From: Caulobacteraceae bacterium
GTDB lineage: Bacteria; Pseudomonadota; Alphaproteobacteria; Caulobacterales; Caulobacteraceae
Assembly: GCA_027487945.1 (NCBI GenBank)
Contig: JAIYCQ010000018.1
Coordinates: 62,001 to 126,000 of the forward strand
DNA length: 64,000 nucleotides
Reading direction: 5' to 3'
Shown here piece after piece: positions 26,983 to 37,199 of this stretch. The notes under the pieces are model-generated. The model did no database searches. It had not been told where the DNA came from and saw only the letters and a program-made list of their open reading frames with translations. Positions within the stretch are counted from its first letter, which is position 1. The number at the start of each line of letters is the position of its first letter. The translations under genes were made by a program, and so were the position numbers.

Positions 26983-27924
26983 CTACTGCGCGAACTGTTC
27001 GGCGATCCGGAAGGCCGCGGGCAGGATCAGCACGCCCATCAGGCAGGGGAAGATGAAGAGGATCAGCGGGATCATCAGCTTGGCCGGCAGGGCCATGGCC
27101 TTCTCCTCGGCCCGCAGCATGCGCTTGGAGCGCATATCGTCGGAGAAGACGGTCAGGGTCTCGCCGAGGCTGGTGCCCATCTCCTCGGACTGGCGCAGCA
27201 TCGTGGCCATGGAGCGGGCGTCGTCGATGCCGACCCGCTCGGCGAAAGAGGCCCAGGCGTCCTTACGGGCGCGGCCCGCCCGCAGTTCCAGGGTCAGGAA
27301 CTTCAGATGCTCGGCCAGGTTCGGGTAGCGGCGCACCATCTCCTCGCCCACCCGGCTGACGGCGGCGTCCAGCGACAGGCCCGCCTCGACCGAGGCGACC
27401 AGCAGGTCGAGCAGGTCGGGGAAGCCCTCGATATACTCCAGCTCCAGCTTGCGGCGACGGGCCTTCACCACCTGCTCGGGGCCCATGATGGCCGCCACCG
27501 CAAAGACCGCGGCGACGCAGATGGCCAGCATGCCGCCGCCGCCGCTCAGCGCCCAGGGCACGGTGAACAGGGTCGCCACCACGGCCAGGGCCAGGGCCGC
27601 CGCCTTGGCGCCCAGATAGAAGGCCACCGCCTCGCGGCTGTACCAGCCTGCGCGCACCAGCATGGCGCGGATGGTTGACAGCTGGGCCGGGTCCTGGATC
27701 GCCATGCGGTCGCCGAGGCGTTTCACGCCGCTGACCATCCCGGCCATCGCCGCCGCGCCGGTGTCGGAGCCGCCCTGGACGATGCCGCCGCCGGCCAGCC
27801 GCGCGCGACGCCGGGCCCCGATCCGGGCCTCGCGAAAGCCCAGCAGCGCCACGCCGCCGACGCCCAGGGTGATCAGGGCCACGGCCGTCCAGGTGAGCAG
27901 GGTCTGGAGCTGAAACGGGTCCAT
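26983..27924 (-). CDS. tadC: Tad pilus inner-membrane platform protein TadC
   Basis: This 313-residue T2SSF/GspF-type platform protein has an N-terminal helix, the cytoplasmic T2SSF core (FPDLLDLLVASVEAGLSLDAAVSRVGEEM ... LGETLTVFSDDMRSKRMLRAEEKAMALPAKLMIPLILFIFPCLMGVLI) and C-terminal helices. With TadB it forms the base on which the CpaF ATPase drives pilin assembly. Last gene of the cpa/tad operon, 4 bases after tadB. Confidence 0.93.
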   Translation of the reverse strand: MDPFQLQTLLTWTAVALITLGVGGVALLGFREARIGARRRARLAGGGIVQGGSDTGAAAMAGMVSGVKRLGDRMAIQDPAQLSTIRAMLVRAGWYSREAVAFYLGAKAAALALAVVATLFTVPWALSGGGGMLAICVAAVFAVAAIMGPEQVVKARRRKLELEYIEGFPDLLDLLVASVEAGLSLDAAVSRVGEEMVRRYPNLAEHLKFLTLELRAGRARKDAWASFAERVGIDDARSMATMLRQSEEMGTSLGETLTVFSDDMRSKRMLRAEEKAMALPAKLMIPLILFIFPCLMGVLILPAAFRIAEQFAQ

Positions 27925-27928
27925 GGCG

Positions 27929-28891
27929 TCAGATCCGCATGTCGATCATGCGGCGCATGACCATGTTGCCGAGGAACATCCACCCGCCCAGACCCATCAG
28001 CCCGTACTGGATGAACTTCTCGTGGATGACGTCGCCGTAGAACTGCGGGCTGGCGAAGGCCAGGATGCCCATGACCGCGAACGGCGCCGAGGTCAGGATG
28101 ATGGCCGAGGCCCGGCCCTCGCTGGAGGCGGCCTTGATCTTCATGCGCATCTTGCCGCGCTCGCGCACCGCCTTGGCGTTCATCTTCAGCAGGCCCGTCA
28201 GGTTCCCGCCGGCCCGCTCCTGCAGGCGGATGGTGGCGGCGAACAGGTCGACGTCCGGATGGCGGCAGCGGTCGGCGAGGCGTCCCACGCCCTGTTCCAG
28301 CGTGGCGCCATAGGCGATCTCGTCGGCCAGCATGCCGAACTCGCTGCCGAGCGGATCGGGCATCTCGCGCCCGACGAGGGCCACGGCGGTGGGAACCGGG
28401 TGACCGGCCTCGAGGCTGCGGACGATGATCTCCAGCGCATTGGGCAGCTGGGCGCCGATGCCCTTGGCCCGGGCGCCGGCCTTGATGTTTAGCCAGACGA
28501 ACGGCAGGCCCAGGCCGAGGACGGGCGCGGCGGCGAGGCCGAAGACCCAGCTCTTGGCCAGCAGGAAGACCGCGAAGAAGGCTGCGATGGCGAGGCCGAC
28601 CGCATAGGCGGCCCAGCGGCGCGGCTGGTAGGTCACGCCCGAACGGATCACCAGGTCGGAGAACCAGCGCACCATGATCCGGCTGTCGCCCTTGTCGTCC
28701 AGCCCGCGCTGTTTGCGCAGCTCCAGGATCAGCGCCTCCAGCGACCCGGCCGCCTCGGCCACGGCCAGCCGCCGGTTCACCTTGCGCTTGGCGCCGGCGA
28801 CCGTGACGAGACCCCAGACCGCCTGGCAGGCCGCGAAGGCCGCCGCGAAGATCAGGATGAGAAAGACGATGCGCGGATCGACGGCGTCCAT
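27929..28891 (-). CDS. tadB: Tad pilus inner-membrane platform protein TadB
   Basis: The 320-residue paralogue of TadC has membrane helices at the N-terminus, in the middle and at the C-terminus and a T2SSF core (LPNALEIIVRSLEAGHPVPTAVALVGREMPDPLGSEFGMLADEIAYG). ATG 28891 follows the cpaF stop by 12 bases. It is the second platform protein of the Tad system, preceding tadC as in other Tad loci. Confidence 0.93.
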   Translation of the reverse strand: MDAVDPRIVFLILIFAAAFAACQAVWGLVTVAGAKRKVNRRLAVAEAAGSLEALILELRKQRGLDDKGDSRIMVRWFSDLVIRSGVTYQPRRWAAYAVGLAIAAFFAVFLLAKSWVFGLAAAPVLGLGLPFVWLNIKAGARAKGIGAQLPNALEIIVRSLEAGHPVPTAVALVGREMPDPLGSEFGMLADEIAYGATLEQGVGRLADRCRHPDVDLFAATIRLQERAGGNLTGLLKMNAKAVRERGKMRMKIKAASSEGRASAIILTSAPFAVMGILAFASPQFYGDVIHEKFIQYGLMGLGGWMFLGNMVMRRMIDMRI

Positions 28892-28903
28892 CGGCGGAGC
28901 CTC

Positions 28904-30301
28904 CTACAGCGCCCGTTGCGGATCGAAGTTGGCGCTGTCGTAGTGGATGCCCCGACGGGTCATCTCCTCGAGGCATTTGGGACGCAGGCCGGTGGCGCGG
29001 AACTCGCCATGCACCGTGCCGTCGGGGTCGGTGCGGGTGCGGTGGAAGACGAAGATGTCCTGCATCTGCACGACGTTGCCCTCCATGCCGGTGATCTCGG
29101 TGACGTTCATCACCTTCCGCTTGCCATCCGACAGACGCATCACCTGGACCACCATCCCGACCGCCGCCGCGATCTGGCCGCGGACCGCCTCGTTGCTGAG
29201 GTTCATGCCGCCCATGGCCACCATCTGCTCGAGGCGGGTGATCGCCTCACGCGGGTTGTTGGCGTGGATCGTGGCCATCGAGCCTTCGTGGCCAGTGTTC
29301 ATCGCCTGGAGCATGTCGAAGGACTCCTCGCCCCGGACCTCGCCGAGGATGACGCGGTCCGGCCTCATGCGCAGGGCGTTCTTGACCAGCTCGCGCTGAC
29401 GGATCTCGCCCTTGCCCTCGATGTTGGGCGGCCGGGTTTCCATGCGCACCACATGCGGCTGCTGCAGCTGGAGCTCGGCGGCGTCCTCGATGGTGATCAG
29501 GCGTTCTTTGCTGCTGATCGCCGCCGAACAGGCGTTGAGCAGGGTGGTCTTGCCCGAGCCGGTGCCGCCGGAGATGACCATCGAGACGCGGGAATAGACC
29601 GCACCCTGCAGAAACTCGGCGACACAGGCCGGCATGGCGCCGACCTCCACAAGGCGCTCGAAACTGAGCGGCTTCTTGGAGAACTTGCGGATCGAGACAC
29701 AGGCGCCGTCCAGGGTGATCGGCGCGATCGCCGCATTGACCCGGCTGCCGTCGGCCAGGCGGGCGTCGACCATCGGCGAGCTCTCGTCGATCCGCCGGCC
29801 GACGGCGGCGACGATGCGGTTGACGATGCGCAGCAGGTGGTCGTTGTCGCGGAAGCGGACGGGGGTCAGCTCCAGCTCGCCGCGCCGCTCGACATAGACC
29901 TGGAACGGGCCGTTGATGAGGATGTCATTGACCGACTCGTCCTTGAGCAGCGGCTCTATGGGGCCGAGGCCGACCATCTCGTCGAAGACCTCGGCGCCCA
30001 GCTGGTCCATCTCCGCGCCGTTGAGCGCCAGACGGCCGTCGCGGGCGAAGTCGCCGACCAGCCGCCGGACCTGGCGGCGCATCTCGCCCTCGTCCAGCTC
30101 GCCCAGCTTGGAGAGGTCGATCTCCTCGATCAGCTTGCCGTGGAGGCGCAGACGCATGTCGAGCAGGTCGTCGCGGGCCGGGGGCGGCGGGGCCACAGGC
30201 TCCGGCGGCGGGGCGACCCTGGCGGGCGCGGCCTGGGCCGGCTGGGCCGGGACGGGGGCGAGGTCAGGGACCGCGGCGCGGCGGAGCGAGAAACGTCCCA
30301 T
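28904..30301 (-). CDS. cpaF: Tad pilus assembly ATPase CpaF/TadA
   Basis: The 465-residue hexameric secretion ATPase of the VirB11/TadA group powers pilus assembly. After a Pro/Ala-rich N-terminal tail, the N-domain ([25 protein letters not shown]) is followed by the Walker [11 protein letters not shown] (about 242-251), the Asp box [11 protein letters not shown], Walker B region [14 protein letters not shown] and the His box [13 protein letters not shown]. Its ATG overlaps the cpaE stop by one base (TGATG). Confidence 0.95.
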   Translation of the reverse strand: MGRFSLRRAAVPDLAPVPAQPAQAAPARVAPPPEPVAPPPPARDDLLDMRLRLHGKLIEEIDLSKLGELDEGEMRRQVRRLVGDFARDGRLALNGAEMDQLGAEVFDEMVGLGPIEPLLKDESVNDILINGPFQVYVERRGELELTPVRFRDNDHLLRIVNRIVAAVGRRIDESSPMVDARLADGSRVNAAIAPITLDGACVSIRKFSKKPLSFERLVEVGAMPACVAEFLQGAVYSRVSMVISGGTGSGKTTLLNACSAAISSKERLITIEDAAELQLQQPHVVRMETRPPNIEGKGEIRQRELVKNALRMRPDRVILGEVRGEESFDMLQAMNTGHEGSMATIHANNPREAITRLEQMVAMGGMNLSNEAVRGQIAAAVGMVVQVMRLSDGKRKVMNVTEITGMEGNVVQMQDIFVFHRTRTDPDGTVHGEFRATGLRPKCLEEMTRRGIHYDSANFDPQRAL

Positions 30302-31464
30302 CAGGCCACCCGCAGGTCCTGGGGATGGGACCCGGCCGGCGCGGCGATCAGGCGGTCGACCAGATCGCCGACGTCCTTGACGATCCGGGACTTCGGCCGG
30401 TGTTCGCTGATCGGGCCGCCGAGGTTGGCCGAGGCCGCGGCCGCCTCCCAGTCGGAGGTAACGCCTCCGGCGGCGCGGCGGCCCATGGCCTTCTCGGCCT
30501 CGGCCATTGAGGGCGCGGGCCCGAACACCCGCTTGGCCAGCCGGTTCAGCACGATCCGGGGCGGCGGACCCGCCGGCAGGTCGGCCTCGATCTCGGCGGC
30601 CAGGGAGCGGGCGGCGAGCAGGGCGGGGACGGTCAGCTCCGACACGACCAGCAACTCATCCGATCCCGCCAGGACGTCCAGCGTCCAGGACCGCCTGTGG
30701 CGGGGGGCGTCGACCACGACCGCGTCGTAGACCTGGCAGGCGACCTCCAGCATCCGGAGCACGGCGTCCGCCGACGTCGTGTCATAGGCGTGAGGGTCGC
30801 GGGCCGAGGCCAGCAGGTCGACACCCCCCGGCGCGCCGGACACGAAGGCGTCCAGAAGCTGGGGATCAATCCGGTCCGCGGCCTGGGAGGCGCGGCTCAG
30901 CAGCATGTTGGCGGGCGCGCCGAGATAGGCGGCTGCGGCGCCGTCGGCCAGGTTCAGGTCGATGAGACAGACCCGCCGCGGGCCCGGCAACCGCACGGCC
31001 AGGGCGCAGGCGGTCTCGATGGCCAGGGTCGTCGCCCCCGCACCGCCGACAGCGCCCATGACGGTCCAGCAGCGCGACGGCGCGTTGGGCGCAGGCGTAA
31101 TCCCCGGCGCCATCAGCGGCCCGGCGGCGGCGACCAGGTCCGCGGCGGAGAACGGAGCCTGCAGCACGTCCGAGCGCGGCAGACGCATCAGGTTGCGCAC
31201 CAGCCCGGCCGGCAGATGCCCCCCGGTCAGCAGGGTCGGCGGCGGGCTCGATCCCGCGGCCAGCGCGGCGAGCGCGGCCGACAGGGCGTCCGGATCGAAG
31301 GCGCCCGCCTCGATGAGGATCAGGTCGGGCGCCTCGCCGAACGCCCAGCGGGCCTGCAGGCGCTCAAGGCCGGCGATCTGGGGCGTGGCGTCCCGAAAGG
31401 CCTGGCCCGCCAGGTCGGCGAGGCCGGTTCCAACGATCAGGATGCGGCGTCCAGCGAAACTCAT
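30301..31464 (-). CDS. cpaE: Tad pilus localisation ATPase CpaE/TadZ
   Basis: The 387-residue protein of the MinD/ParA superfamily positions the Tad machine at the cell pole. An N-terminal receiver-like domain (about residues 1-125) lacks an obvious phospho-acceptor pattern; the ATPase domain follows with the deviant P-loop GAVGGAGATTLAIETACAL, in which the usual lysine is missing as in other CpaE proteins, and a VVVDAPRHRRSWTLD stretch in the Walker B position. Ten bases after cpaC, one-base overlap with cpaF. Confidence 0.93.
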   Translation of the reverse strand: MSFAGRRILIVGTGLADLAGQAFRDATPQIAGLERLQARWAFGEAPDLILIEAGAFDPDALSAALAALAAGSSPPPTLLTGGHLPAGLVRNLMRLPRSDVLQAPFSAADLVAAAGPLMAPGITPAPNAPSRCWTVMGAVGGAGATTLAIETACALAVRLPGPRRVCLIDLNLADGAAAAYLGAPANMLLSRASQAADRIDPQLLDAFVSGAPGGVDLLASARDPHAYDTTSADAVLRMLEVACQVYDAVVVDAPRHRRSWTLDVLAGSDELLVVSELTVPALLAARSLAAEIEADLPAGPPPRIVLNRLAKRVFGPAPSMAEAEKAMGRRAAGGVTSDWEAAAASANLGGPISEHRPKSRIVKDVGDLVDRLIAAPAGSHPQDLRVA

Positions 31465-31473
31465 GTCAACGCC

Positions 31474-32811
31474 TCAGGGAACAGGGAGATAGGAATCGGC
31501 GGGCGCAGGCTTCATCGGGCGATCCAGGGCAATGCCCATCAGGATCAGGTCGATGGCGCTGGGTTCGCCGGAGCCGGTGAAGGGATCGGGGGCGAGAGCG
31601 CGGCTCTGGGAGGCCGTGGTCAGCCGCGGCGTGACGAGGATGACCAGCTCGGTCTCGGCCTTTTTCCACCGGGCGGAGCGGAACAACGAGCCGATCACCG
31701 GCACGTCCCCGACCCAGGGCAGCTGGCGCATGGTGTTGGCGTAGTCCTGCTGGAACAGGCCGGCGATGGCGAAGGTCTCGGTGTCCTTGAGCTCGACGGT
31801 GGTGGCGGCGCGGCGGACCAGCAGGCCGGGCACTTCGACGCCGGCCAGACGCAGGCTGGCGCGGCTGTCCAGCTGGCTGACCTCGGGGGACACCTTCAGC
31901 CGGATCAGGCCGCTGTCCTGGACCGTCGGGGTGAACTTCAGGGTCACGCCGAACGGCTTGAACTGGATGGTGATCTCGCCCTGCCCGTTGGGGACGGGAT
32001 AGGGGAACTCGCCGCCGGCCAGGAAGGTGGCCTCCTCGCCGGAGATGGCCGCAAGGTTCGGTCGCGCCAGGGTGCGGATGACGCCCTTTTCCTCCAGCGC
32101 CCGGATCGTCGCCTCGATCGTGGTCGGGCCGACGTTGGTGGTGATCCCCAGCGAGCCCTGGGCCGCATTGACGCCGATCAGGCCCGTCCCGGAGCCGAAG
32201 ACGATGCCGGAGTTGTTGGCGACGTCGACGTTGATGCCGAAGTCTTTCAGCGAGCTGCGGCTGGCCTCGATGATACGGACCTCCAGCATCACCTGCTGGG
32301 CCGCCTCGACGGTCAGTTCGGAGCTGACGCCCCCGGGGGCGTACTTCTCGGCGATGCCCTTGGCGCGGCTGGCGGCGGAGCTGGTCGAGACCTGGCCGGA
32401 CAGCATGACGCCCCCGGCGAGGGCCGAGACCCGGATCGGTTCGCCCGGCAGGGCGGAGCCGAGGTCGGCCTGCAGCGACTCGATGTCCTGGCCGACCCTC
32501 ACGTCGATCACCTCGATCAGCCGGTGACTGGCGTCGTAGATCAGGATGTTGGTCGTGCCGAGGGCCTTGCCGCGGACGTAGACGCTGCGGTCGGTATTGG
32601 CGACAATCTGGGCGATGTCCGGCTGGGCCACGACGATCTCCCCGGCGCCAGCCGTCAGGCGGAAGGCCGCCGACTTGTCCTTGGGCACGGTGATGGTCCG
32701 GCTCGGGGCCATCTCGCCGATCAGGCTGGAGGTGACGAGGCTCTGGGCGAAGGCGGGGACGGCGGGCGCGCAGGCGAGCGCGGCCGCGCAGAGAAGGGCG
32801 ATGCGGCGCAT
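31474..32811 (-). CDS. cpaC: Tad pilus outer-membrane secretin CpaC/RcpA
   Basis: The 445-residue secretin has a signal peptide (MRRIALLCAAALACAPAVPAFA), a T2SS-like N-domain that includes a BON-like part (IRVSALAGGVMLSGQVSTSS), and the secretin barrel domain (IRALEEKGVIRTLARPNLAAISGEEATFLAGGEFPYPVP ... RQLPWVGDVPVIGSLFRS ... ELVILVTPRL). It forms the outer-membrane channel for the Flp pilus. Its ATG comes 2 bases after the cpaB stop. Confidence 0.95.
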   Translation of the reverse strand: MRRIALLCAAALACAPAVPAFAQSLVTSSLIGEMAPSRTITVPKDKSAAFRLTAGAGEIVVAQPDIAQIVANTDRSVYVRGKALGTTNILIYDASHRLIEVIDVRVGQDIESLQADLGSALPGEPIRVSALAGGVMLSGQVSTSSAASRAKGIAEKYAPGGVSSELTVEAAQQVMLEVRIIEASRSSLKDFGINVDVANNSGIVFGSGTGLIGVNAAQGSLGITTNVGPTTIEATIRALEEKGVIRTLARPNLAAISGEEATFLAGGEFPYPVPNGQGEITIQFKPFGVTLKFTPTVQDSGLIRLKVSPEVSQLDSRASLRLAGVEVPGLLVRRAATTVELKDTETFAIAGLFQQDYANTMRQLPWVGDVPVIGSLFRSARWKKAETELVILVTPRLTTASQSRALAPDPFTGSGEPSAIDLILMGIALDRPMKPAPADSYLPVP

Positions 32812-32813
32812 GG

Positions 32814-33734
32814 TCAGCTCCCGAGACGTTCGGTGGGGACGGTGACGACGGTCTTGCGGTCGCCCTCGGTCACGGTGAGACCGCGCGCCGTCGGAGCCGC
32901 CGGACGCGTGGCCGATCTGGACGCGGGCCGCGAGGCGACCTTGCGGGGCGCTCCGGCGACCGGTGAAAAGCCGCCGGACAGGCCGGTGACCTCGCGGGCC
33001 GTGATCGGGCGGGCTTCGACGATCTCGGTGGCGCCGGACCGACGCAGCGCCAGCGACAGGGTTCCGGCCTGGCCGGCCACCGCCAGCTTGCCGGCGTCCT
33101 CGACGCTGACCTCGAGGGTGGCCGTGGTCGGCTCGAACTTCTCGACCGAGGCGGGATCGGCGATCATGTCCATGCCGAGCACCCGGACATTCTGCAAGAC
33201 CAGCGAGGAGATGATCAGCCGGTCGCCCTCCGCTCCCTCGACGCCCGGCGCGGCTATGGCGCGGGCCAGAAGCACATCGACCCGGTCACCGGGCAGCACA
33301 TGGCCGCCGCCGCCCGCCACCTCGTTGACCTTGATGGTGTAGGCCCGCATCCCCGGATCGATCAGCGCCGCAACGGAGGGCTTCAGGCCGGGGCCGCTGA
33401 CCTTGGACGGCAGCAGCGCCTCGCGCGGGGCCAGGGCGGCCAGGGTGACCGGCGCCCCGCCGTCGCGGCCGAGCACCTGGTCGATCGAGGTGAACGCACC
33501 CTCCGGCACGGAACCGGCCGGGACCTTTATCAGGGTGAGATTCCGCGCCTCCAGCCTTGTCCCGAACGGCACCGCGCCGCTGGCGGCGACGATGGAGGAC
33601 AGGGCGACCGCCGGCTGGGCCGCTGCCTTGCCCGGCCCCGACTGGGCGTTGGGCAGCCAGACCTTGGCCACGAACAACGCGCCGACGCCCAGAAGGGCTG
33701 ACGCGCCGAGACTTGCGATAGTGGCGACTCGCAT
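32814..33734 (-). CDS. cpaB: Tad pilus assembly protein CpaB/RcpC
   Basis: The 306-residue periplasmic protein has an N-terminal membrane anchor ([22 protein letters not shown]), then an SAF domain and RcpC/CpaB fold ([20 protein letters not shown] ... [30 protein letters not shown]). First gene of the six-gene cpaB-C-E-F-tadB-C operon. Its promoter should lie in the 141 bases between it and guaD; I see AT-rich stretches there (33805-33835) but no clear CtrA site. The pilin, prepilin peptidase, cpaD and TadE/F genes are not in this window. Confidence 0.92.
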   Translation of the reverse strand: MRVATIASLGASALLGVGALFVAKVWLPNAQSGPGKAAAQPAVALSSIVAASGAVPFGTRLEARNLTLIKVPAGSVPEGAFTSIDQVLGRDGGAPVTLAALAPREALLPSKVSGPGLKPSVAALIDPGMRAYTIKVNEVAGGGGHVLPGDRVDVLLARAIAAPGVEGAEGDRLIISSLVLQNVRVLGMDMIADPASVEKFEPTTATLEVSVEDAGKLAVAGQAGTLSLALRRSGATEIVEARPITAREVTGLSGGFSPVAGAPRKVASRPASRSATRPAAPTARGLTVTEGDRKTVVTVPTERLGS

Positions 33735-33875
33735 GCTGCGGACCCCGAATATCGGCCGTCGATTTTCGACGCCCTTTCCCCAACTTGAGTTCGAGATTGC
33801 GGAGTAAGCACTTGCGATATATTCAACGAATACACTGAACAGTCGTAAACCCTGTGCCGAACCAGAGTATTAGGC

Positions 33876-35189
33876 TTAACGGCGATCAACCGTGATCCGG
33901 CGCGGGTGACGCTGCACGCCCGCGACCCATGTCCCGGCCACCGCCCGGTCGTCGCCCAGGATCATCAGCGCCAGCAGGATGTCCGCCAGGTCGGTCACGC
34001 CCTTCAGCCGGCGCGCCAGCAGGGGCGTGGCCGCCAGGTCCAGCGCGACGATGTCCGCCTCGCGCCCGGGCTCGAAGCCGCCGATCCGGTCGGCAAGTCC
34101 CAGCGCGCGCGCGCCGCCCAGGGTGGCCAGATAGAAGGCGCGTAGCGGATCGAGCATCCCGCCGCGCAGCTGGGCCACCTGCAGGGCCAGGCCGGCGGTG
34201 CGCGGGATCGAGAAGCTGGTGCCCGCCCCGACGTCGCTGCCCAGTGCGGTCCTGACTCCGTGGGCGTCGGCGCGGGCGAGGTCGAACAGGCCGCTGCCAA
34301 GGAACAGGTTCGAGCTCGGGCAATGGGCGATGGCCGCCCCCGCCTGCGCCATCCGGTGCAGCGACCGGTCGGTCATGTGGATGCAGTGGGCGAAGATGGA
34401 CCGGGGCCCGACCAGTCCGAAGCGGTCGTAGACGGCCAGGTAGTCGCGGTCCGGAAACCGCTCGGCGACCAGCGCCAGCTCGCGCGGATTCTCGGCCAGA
34501 TGGGTCTGCATCCAGACGTGGTCGTGGCGGGCCAGAAGGGCGCCGGCGCCGGCCAGCTGGGCGTCGCTGGAGGACAGGGCGAAGCGTGGCGTCACCGCAT
34601 AGCCAAGGCGGCCCCGAGATCCCCAGTCGCGGATCAGGGCCTCGGTCTCGGCCTGGCCGGCCTCGCACGACTCGTTCAGCCCCTCGGGCCCGAGGTCCAT
34701 CATCGACTTGCCGGCGATCAGCCGCATGTCCCGGGCCAGCGCCGCCTCGAACAGCGCGGCGGTGGCTTGACGATGGACGCTGCCGAACACCATCGCTGTC
34801 GTCGTGCCGTTGGCCAGCAGTTCGTCGAGGAAGGCCTCGGCGGCTTCCTGCGCATGGCCGAGATCGGCGAAGGCCCGCTCGGCCGGGAAGGTGCTGCGCG
34901 CCAGCCAGTCCAGCAGCGGCCCGCCCGGCGCGCCGATCATGTCGGTCTGGGGGAAATGCACATGGGCGTCGACGAAGCCCGGGGTCAGCAGCCGCCCCGG
35001 GAGAGGGTCGACGGGGACGTCCGCCGGCAGCGTCGGCGAAAGCGCCGCCCAGTCGCCCGCCGCCGCGACGCGCCCGTCCTCGATCAGCAGCAGGCCATCG
35101 GGATGATGGACACAGGCCGCCTCGCCCGCCGTCCGCGGATCATCGACCATCCAGGCGAGGGCGGCGCGAAAGGCGCGAACGTCGGACAT
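33876..35189 (-). CDS. guaD: Guanine deaminase
   Basis: The 437-residue amidohydrolase converts guanine to xanthine and ammonia. The metal motif is PGFVDAHVHFPQTD near residues 70-83, with guanine-deaminase wording in GSVHRQATAALFEAA, WMQTHLAENPREL (metal His), FAHCIHMTD and the substrate/metal block HCPSSNLFLGSGLFDL and GSDVGAGTSFS. It ends near cpaB's upstream region and follows btuB on the same strand. It links to purine catabolism, with no partner (xanthine dehydrogenase) here. Confidence 0.92.
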   Translation of the reverse strand: MSDVRAFRAALAWMVDDPRTAGEAACVHHPDGLLLIEDGRVAAAGDWAALSPTLPADVPVDPLPGRLLTPGFVDAHVHFPQTDMIGAPGGPLLDWLARSTFPAERAFADLGHAQEAAEAFLDELLANGTTTAMVFGSVHRQATAALFEAALARDMRLIAGKSMMDLGPEGLNESCEAGQAETEALIRDWGSRGRLGYAVTPRFALSSSDAQLAGAGALLARHDHVWMQTHLAENPRELALVAERFPDRDYLAVYDRFGLVGPRSIFAHCIHMTDRSLHRMAQAGAAIAHCPSSNLFLGSGLFDLARADAHGVRTALGSDVGAGTSFSIPRTAGLALQVAQLRGGMLDPLRAFYLATLGGARALGLADRIGGFEPGREADIVALDLAATPLLARRLKGVTDLADILLALMILGDDRAVAGTWVAGVQRHPRRITVDRR

Positions 35190-35249
35190 GGCGCTATGTG
35201 GCGGGTGCCCGGGAGAGGACGCAAGCGCCCGTCCCCTCCCGGGGTCCGG

Positions 35250-37199
35250 CTAGAAGCGCGCCCGGACGCCGACGAAGGCGCCCTGCCCTGGCGTGCCGTA
35301 GCCGCGGGCGGTCTCGTAGGCCTCGTCGAACAGGTTCTCGACCCGGCCGTAGAGCTCGACGGCGTCGGTCAGCCGCCAGGACGCCCGCAGGTCGACGAGG
35401 GTGTAGGCGTCCATGACCACAGTGTTGGCGTCATTGTTGAACGCCTCGCCGACATAGCGGACAGCCGCCGTGGTGGTCACCGCGTCCGACCAGCGCCAGC
35501 TCGCCGACAGATTGGCCATATGTTCGGGCCGGCGCGGCAGCTGCTTGCCGTCGTTGATCCCCGAGGCGTTCTGCGCCTCCGTCCAGGTGTAGTTGCCGCT
35601 CAGGGTGAGCGGTCCCGCCTCGGCCCGGCCGGCCAGTTCCAGACCCTGGGCCTCGGTCTTCTGGATGTTGTCGTAGTAGCCGTAGCGGAAGACGCCGCCC
35701 GGGTTGCACAGCGGCTCGGGCGAGCCGAAGGCGCAGCTGTAGAAGCGGATCTCGTTGTCCGCCTCACGCCGGAAGTAGGTCGCCGAGACCACGACGCCCG
35801 CCCCCAGTCGCTGTTCGACGCCGGCGTCCCAGCTGTTGAACTCCTCCGGGCTCAGTGCGGTGTTGCCGTACTCGCTGTAGAGCTCGTAGAGCCCCGGCGC
35901 ACGGAAGCCCTGGCCGAATCCGGCGCGCAGCACCGTGGCTCCGTCGTTCAGGCTCCAGGCGCCGGCCAGAGCGCCGAGGGTGTGGCCGCCGTAGGTGTCA
36001 TGATCGTCATGGCGCAGGCCGGCGGTAATGGTCAGCCCCGGCAGGATCACGCCCTGGACCTGGCCGTAGAGGCTGTCGACGCCGACCTTGCCGGTGGTGA
36101 ACGGCGGGTTGGGATCGAAGGTCCACGGCGCCCGCTGGCGCATCTCGGCCCGCTCGCTTTCGAGGCCGAAGGTCGCCGTCCAGTCCTCGGTGACGGCCAG
36201 CACGCCCTGGTATTCCCAGCGCCGGATCTCGCCGACGCCCTCGAAGGTGATCGGGGCGACAGGATCGGAGGGCTGGTGGGCCGTGCGGTCGGTCTCGGTG
36301 TAGCCGAAGGCCAGCCGGTTCTTCAGCCGTCCATCCAGCAGGGCGACATTGAGGCCGGTGTAGATCACCAGCTCCTCGGTGGTTCCGTAGCTGGCGTCGT
36401 CGCCGGCGAAGCCGTCGGTGTCGGCCTCCCCGTCCGACCAGACGGCGCGCACCTCGGCCGAGACGGCGTCGGTCAGCGTCAGGCGCAGACGACCGGACAG
36501 GCCGCTGTTCTCGTAGCCGTCGGCTTCCGCCCCGGCCGCGAAGGCCGAGACGCCGTCGGTCTGGTACCGGCTACCGGCGATCCGCCAGCTGAGCCGCTCG
36601 GTCGCGCCGCCGAGACCGGCGCGCAGCCAGGCCGTGCCGCGCGAACCGGCCTCGGCGTCCACGGTGGCCTCAAAGCCCTCCGCCGGCTCGCGGGTGACGA
36701 TGTTGATCACCCCGCCGATGGCCTGGCTGCCCCACAGCGTCGACTGGGCGCCGCGCAGGACCTCGATCCGGGCCACGTCGCCGGTCAGCAGGTTGCCGAA
36801 ATTGGCGGCGCCCTGCGGGGCGGTGGGGTCATTCATCTTCACGCCGTCGATCAGCAGCACGGTGTGGCTGCTCTCGGCCCCTCGGATGTTGACGCCGGAC
36901 ACGGCGCCGACGCCGCCGTTGCGGGTGTAGCTGACGCCCGGGACATCATTGAGCAGCTCGATGACGTCCGGCGACTGGGCCGCCTCGATGTCGGCGGTCG
37001 ACAGCACGGTCACAGAGGCGCCGATCCGGTCGGCGGCCTGGGGCGAGCGGGTGGCGGTGACGATCAGTTCGGCGACGGCGGTGGCGCCCTCCAGGCCGGC
37101 GACGTCGGGCGTCGGCGCGGTGGGCGCCTCCGCCGCGAAGGCCGGCGCGGCGACGAGCAGGGTGGCGATGGAAACAGAGCACAGGAGCGCTCGGGTCAT
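35250..37199 (-). CDS. btuB: TonB-dependent vitamin B12 (cobalamin) receptor
   Basis: The 649-residue outer-membrane receptor has a signal peptide (ending AAPAFAA), a TonB-box-like AVAELIVTATR, a plug with VLSTADIEAAQSPDVIELLNDVPGV ... NIRGAESSHTVLLIDGVKMNDPT and the barrel with VENLFDEAYETARGYGTPG, ending in ARF. A cobalamin riboswitch lies directly upstream on the same strand, so B12 or a related corrinoid is the likely ligand and abundance of B12 should shut the gene off. There is no btuCDF partner in the window. Confidence 0.94.
   Translation of the reverse strand: MTRALLCSVSIATLLVAAPAFAAEAPTAPTPDVAGLEGATAVAELIVTATRSPQAADRIGASVTVLSTADIEAAQSPDVIELLNDVPGVSYTRNGGVGAVSGVNIRGAESSHTVLLIDGVKMNDPTAPQGAANFGNLLTGDVARIEVLRGAQSTLWGSQAIGGVINIVTREPAEGFEATVDAEAGSRGTAWLRAGLGGATERLSWRIAGSRYQTDGVSAFAAGAEADGYENSGLSGRLRLTLTDAVSAEVRAVWSDGEADTDGFAGDDASYGTTEELVIYTGLNVALLDGRLKNRLAFGYTETDRTAHQPSDPVAPITFEGVGEIRRWEYQGVLAVTEDWTATFGLESERAEMRQRAPWTFDPNPPFTTGKVGVDSLYGQVQGVILPGLTITAGLRHDDHDTYGGHTLGALAGAWSLNDGATVLRAGFGQGFRAPGLYELYSEYGNTALSPEEFNSWDAGVEQRLGAGVVVSATYFRREADNEIRFYSCAFGSPEPLCNPGGVFRYGYYDNIQKTEAQGLELAGRAEAGPLTLSGNYTWTEAQNASGINDGKQLPRRPEHMANLSASWRWSDAVTTTAAVRYVGEAFNNDANTVVMDAYTLVDLRASWRLTDAVELYGRVENLFDEAYETARGYGTPGQGAFVGVRARF

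Noticed and set aside
30697-33342. An 881-codon plus-strand open frame over the cpa genes
   Set aside because: Antisense to cpaE, cpaC and cpaB, which have all motifs; no domain is recognisable in it.
33735-33875. CtrA box for the cpa/tad operon
   Set aside because: Only single TTAA cores; the spaced TTAA-N7-TTAA pair was not seen.
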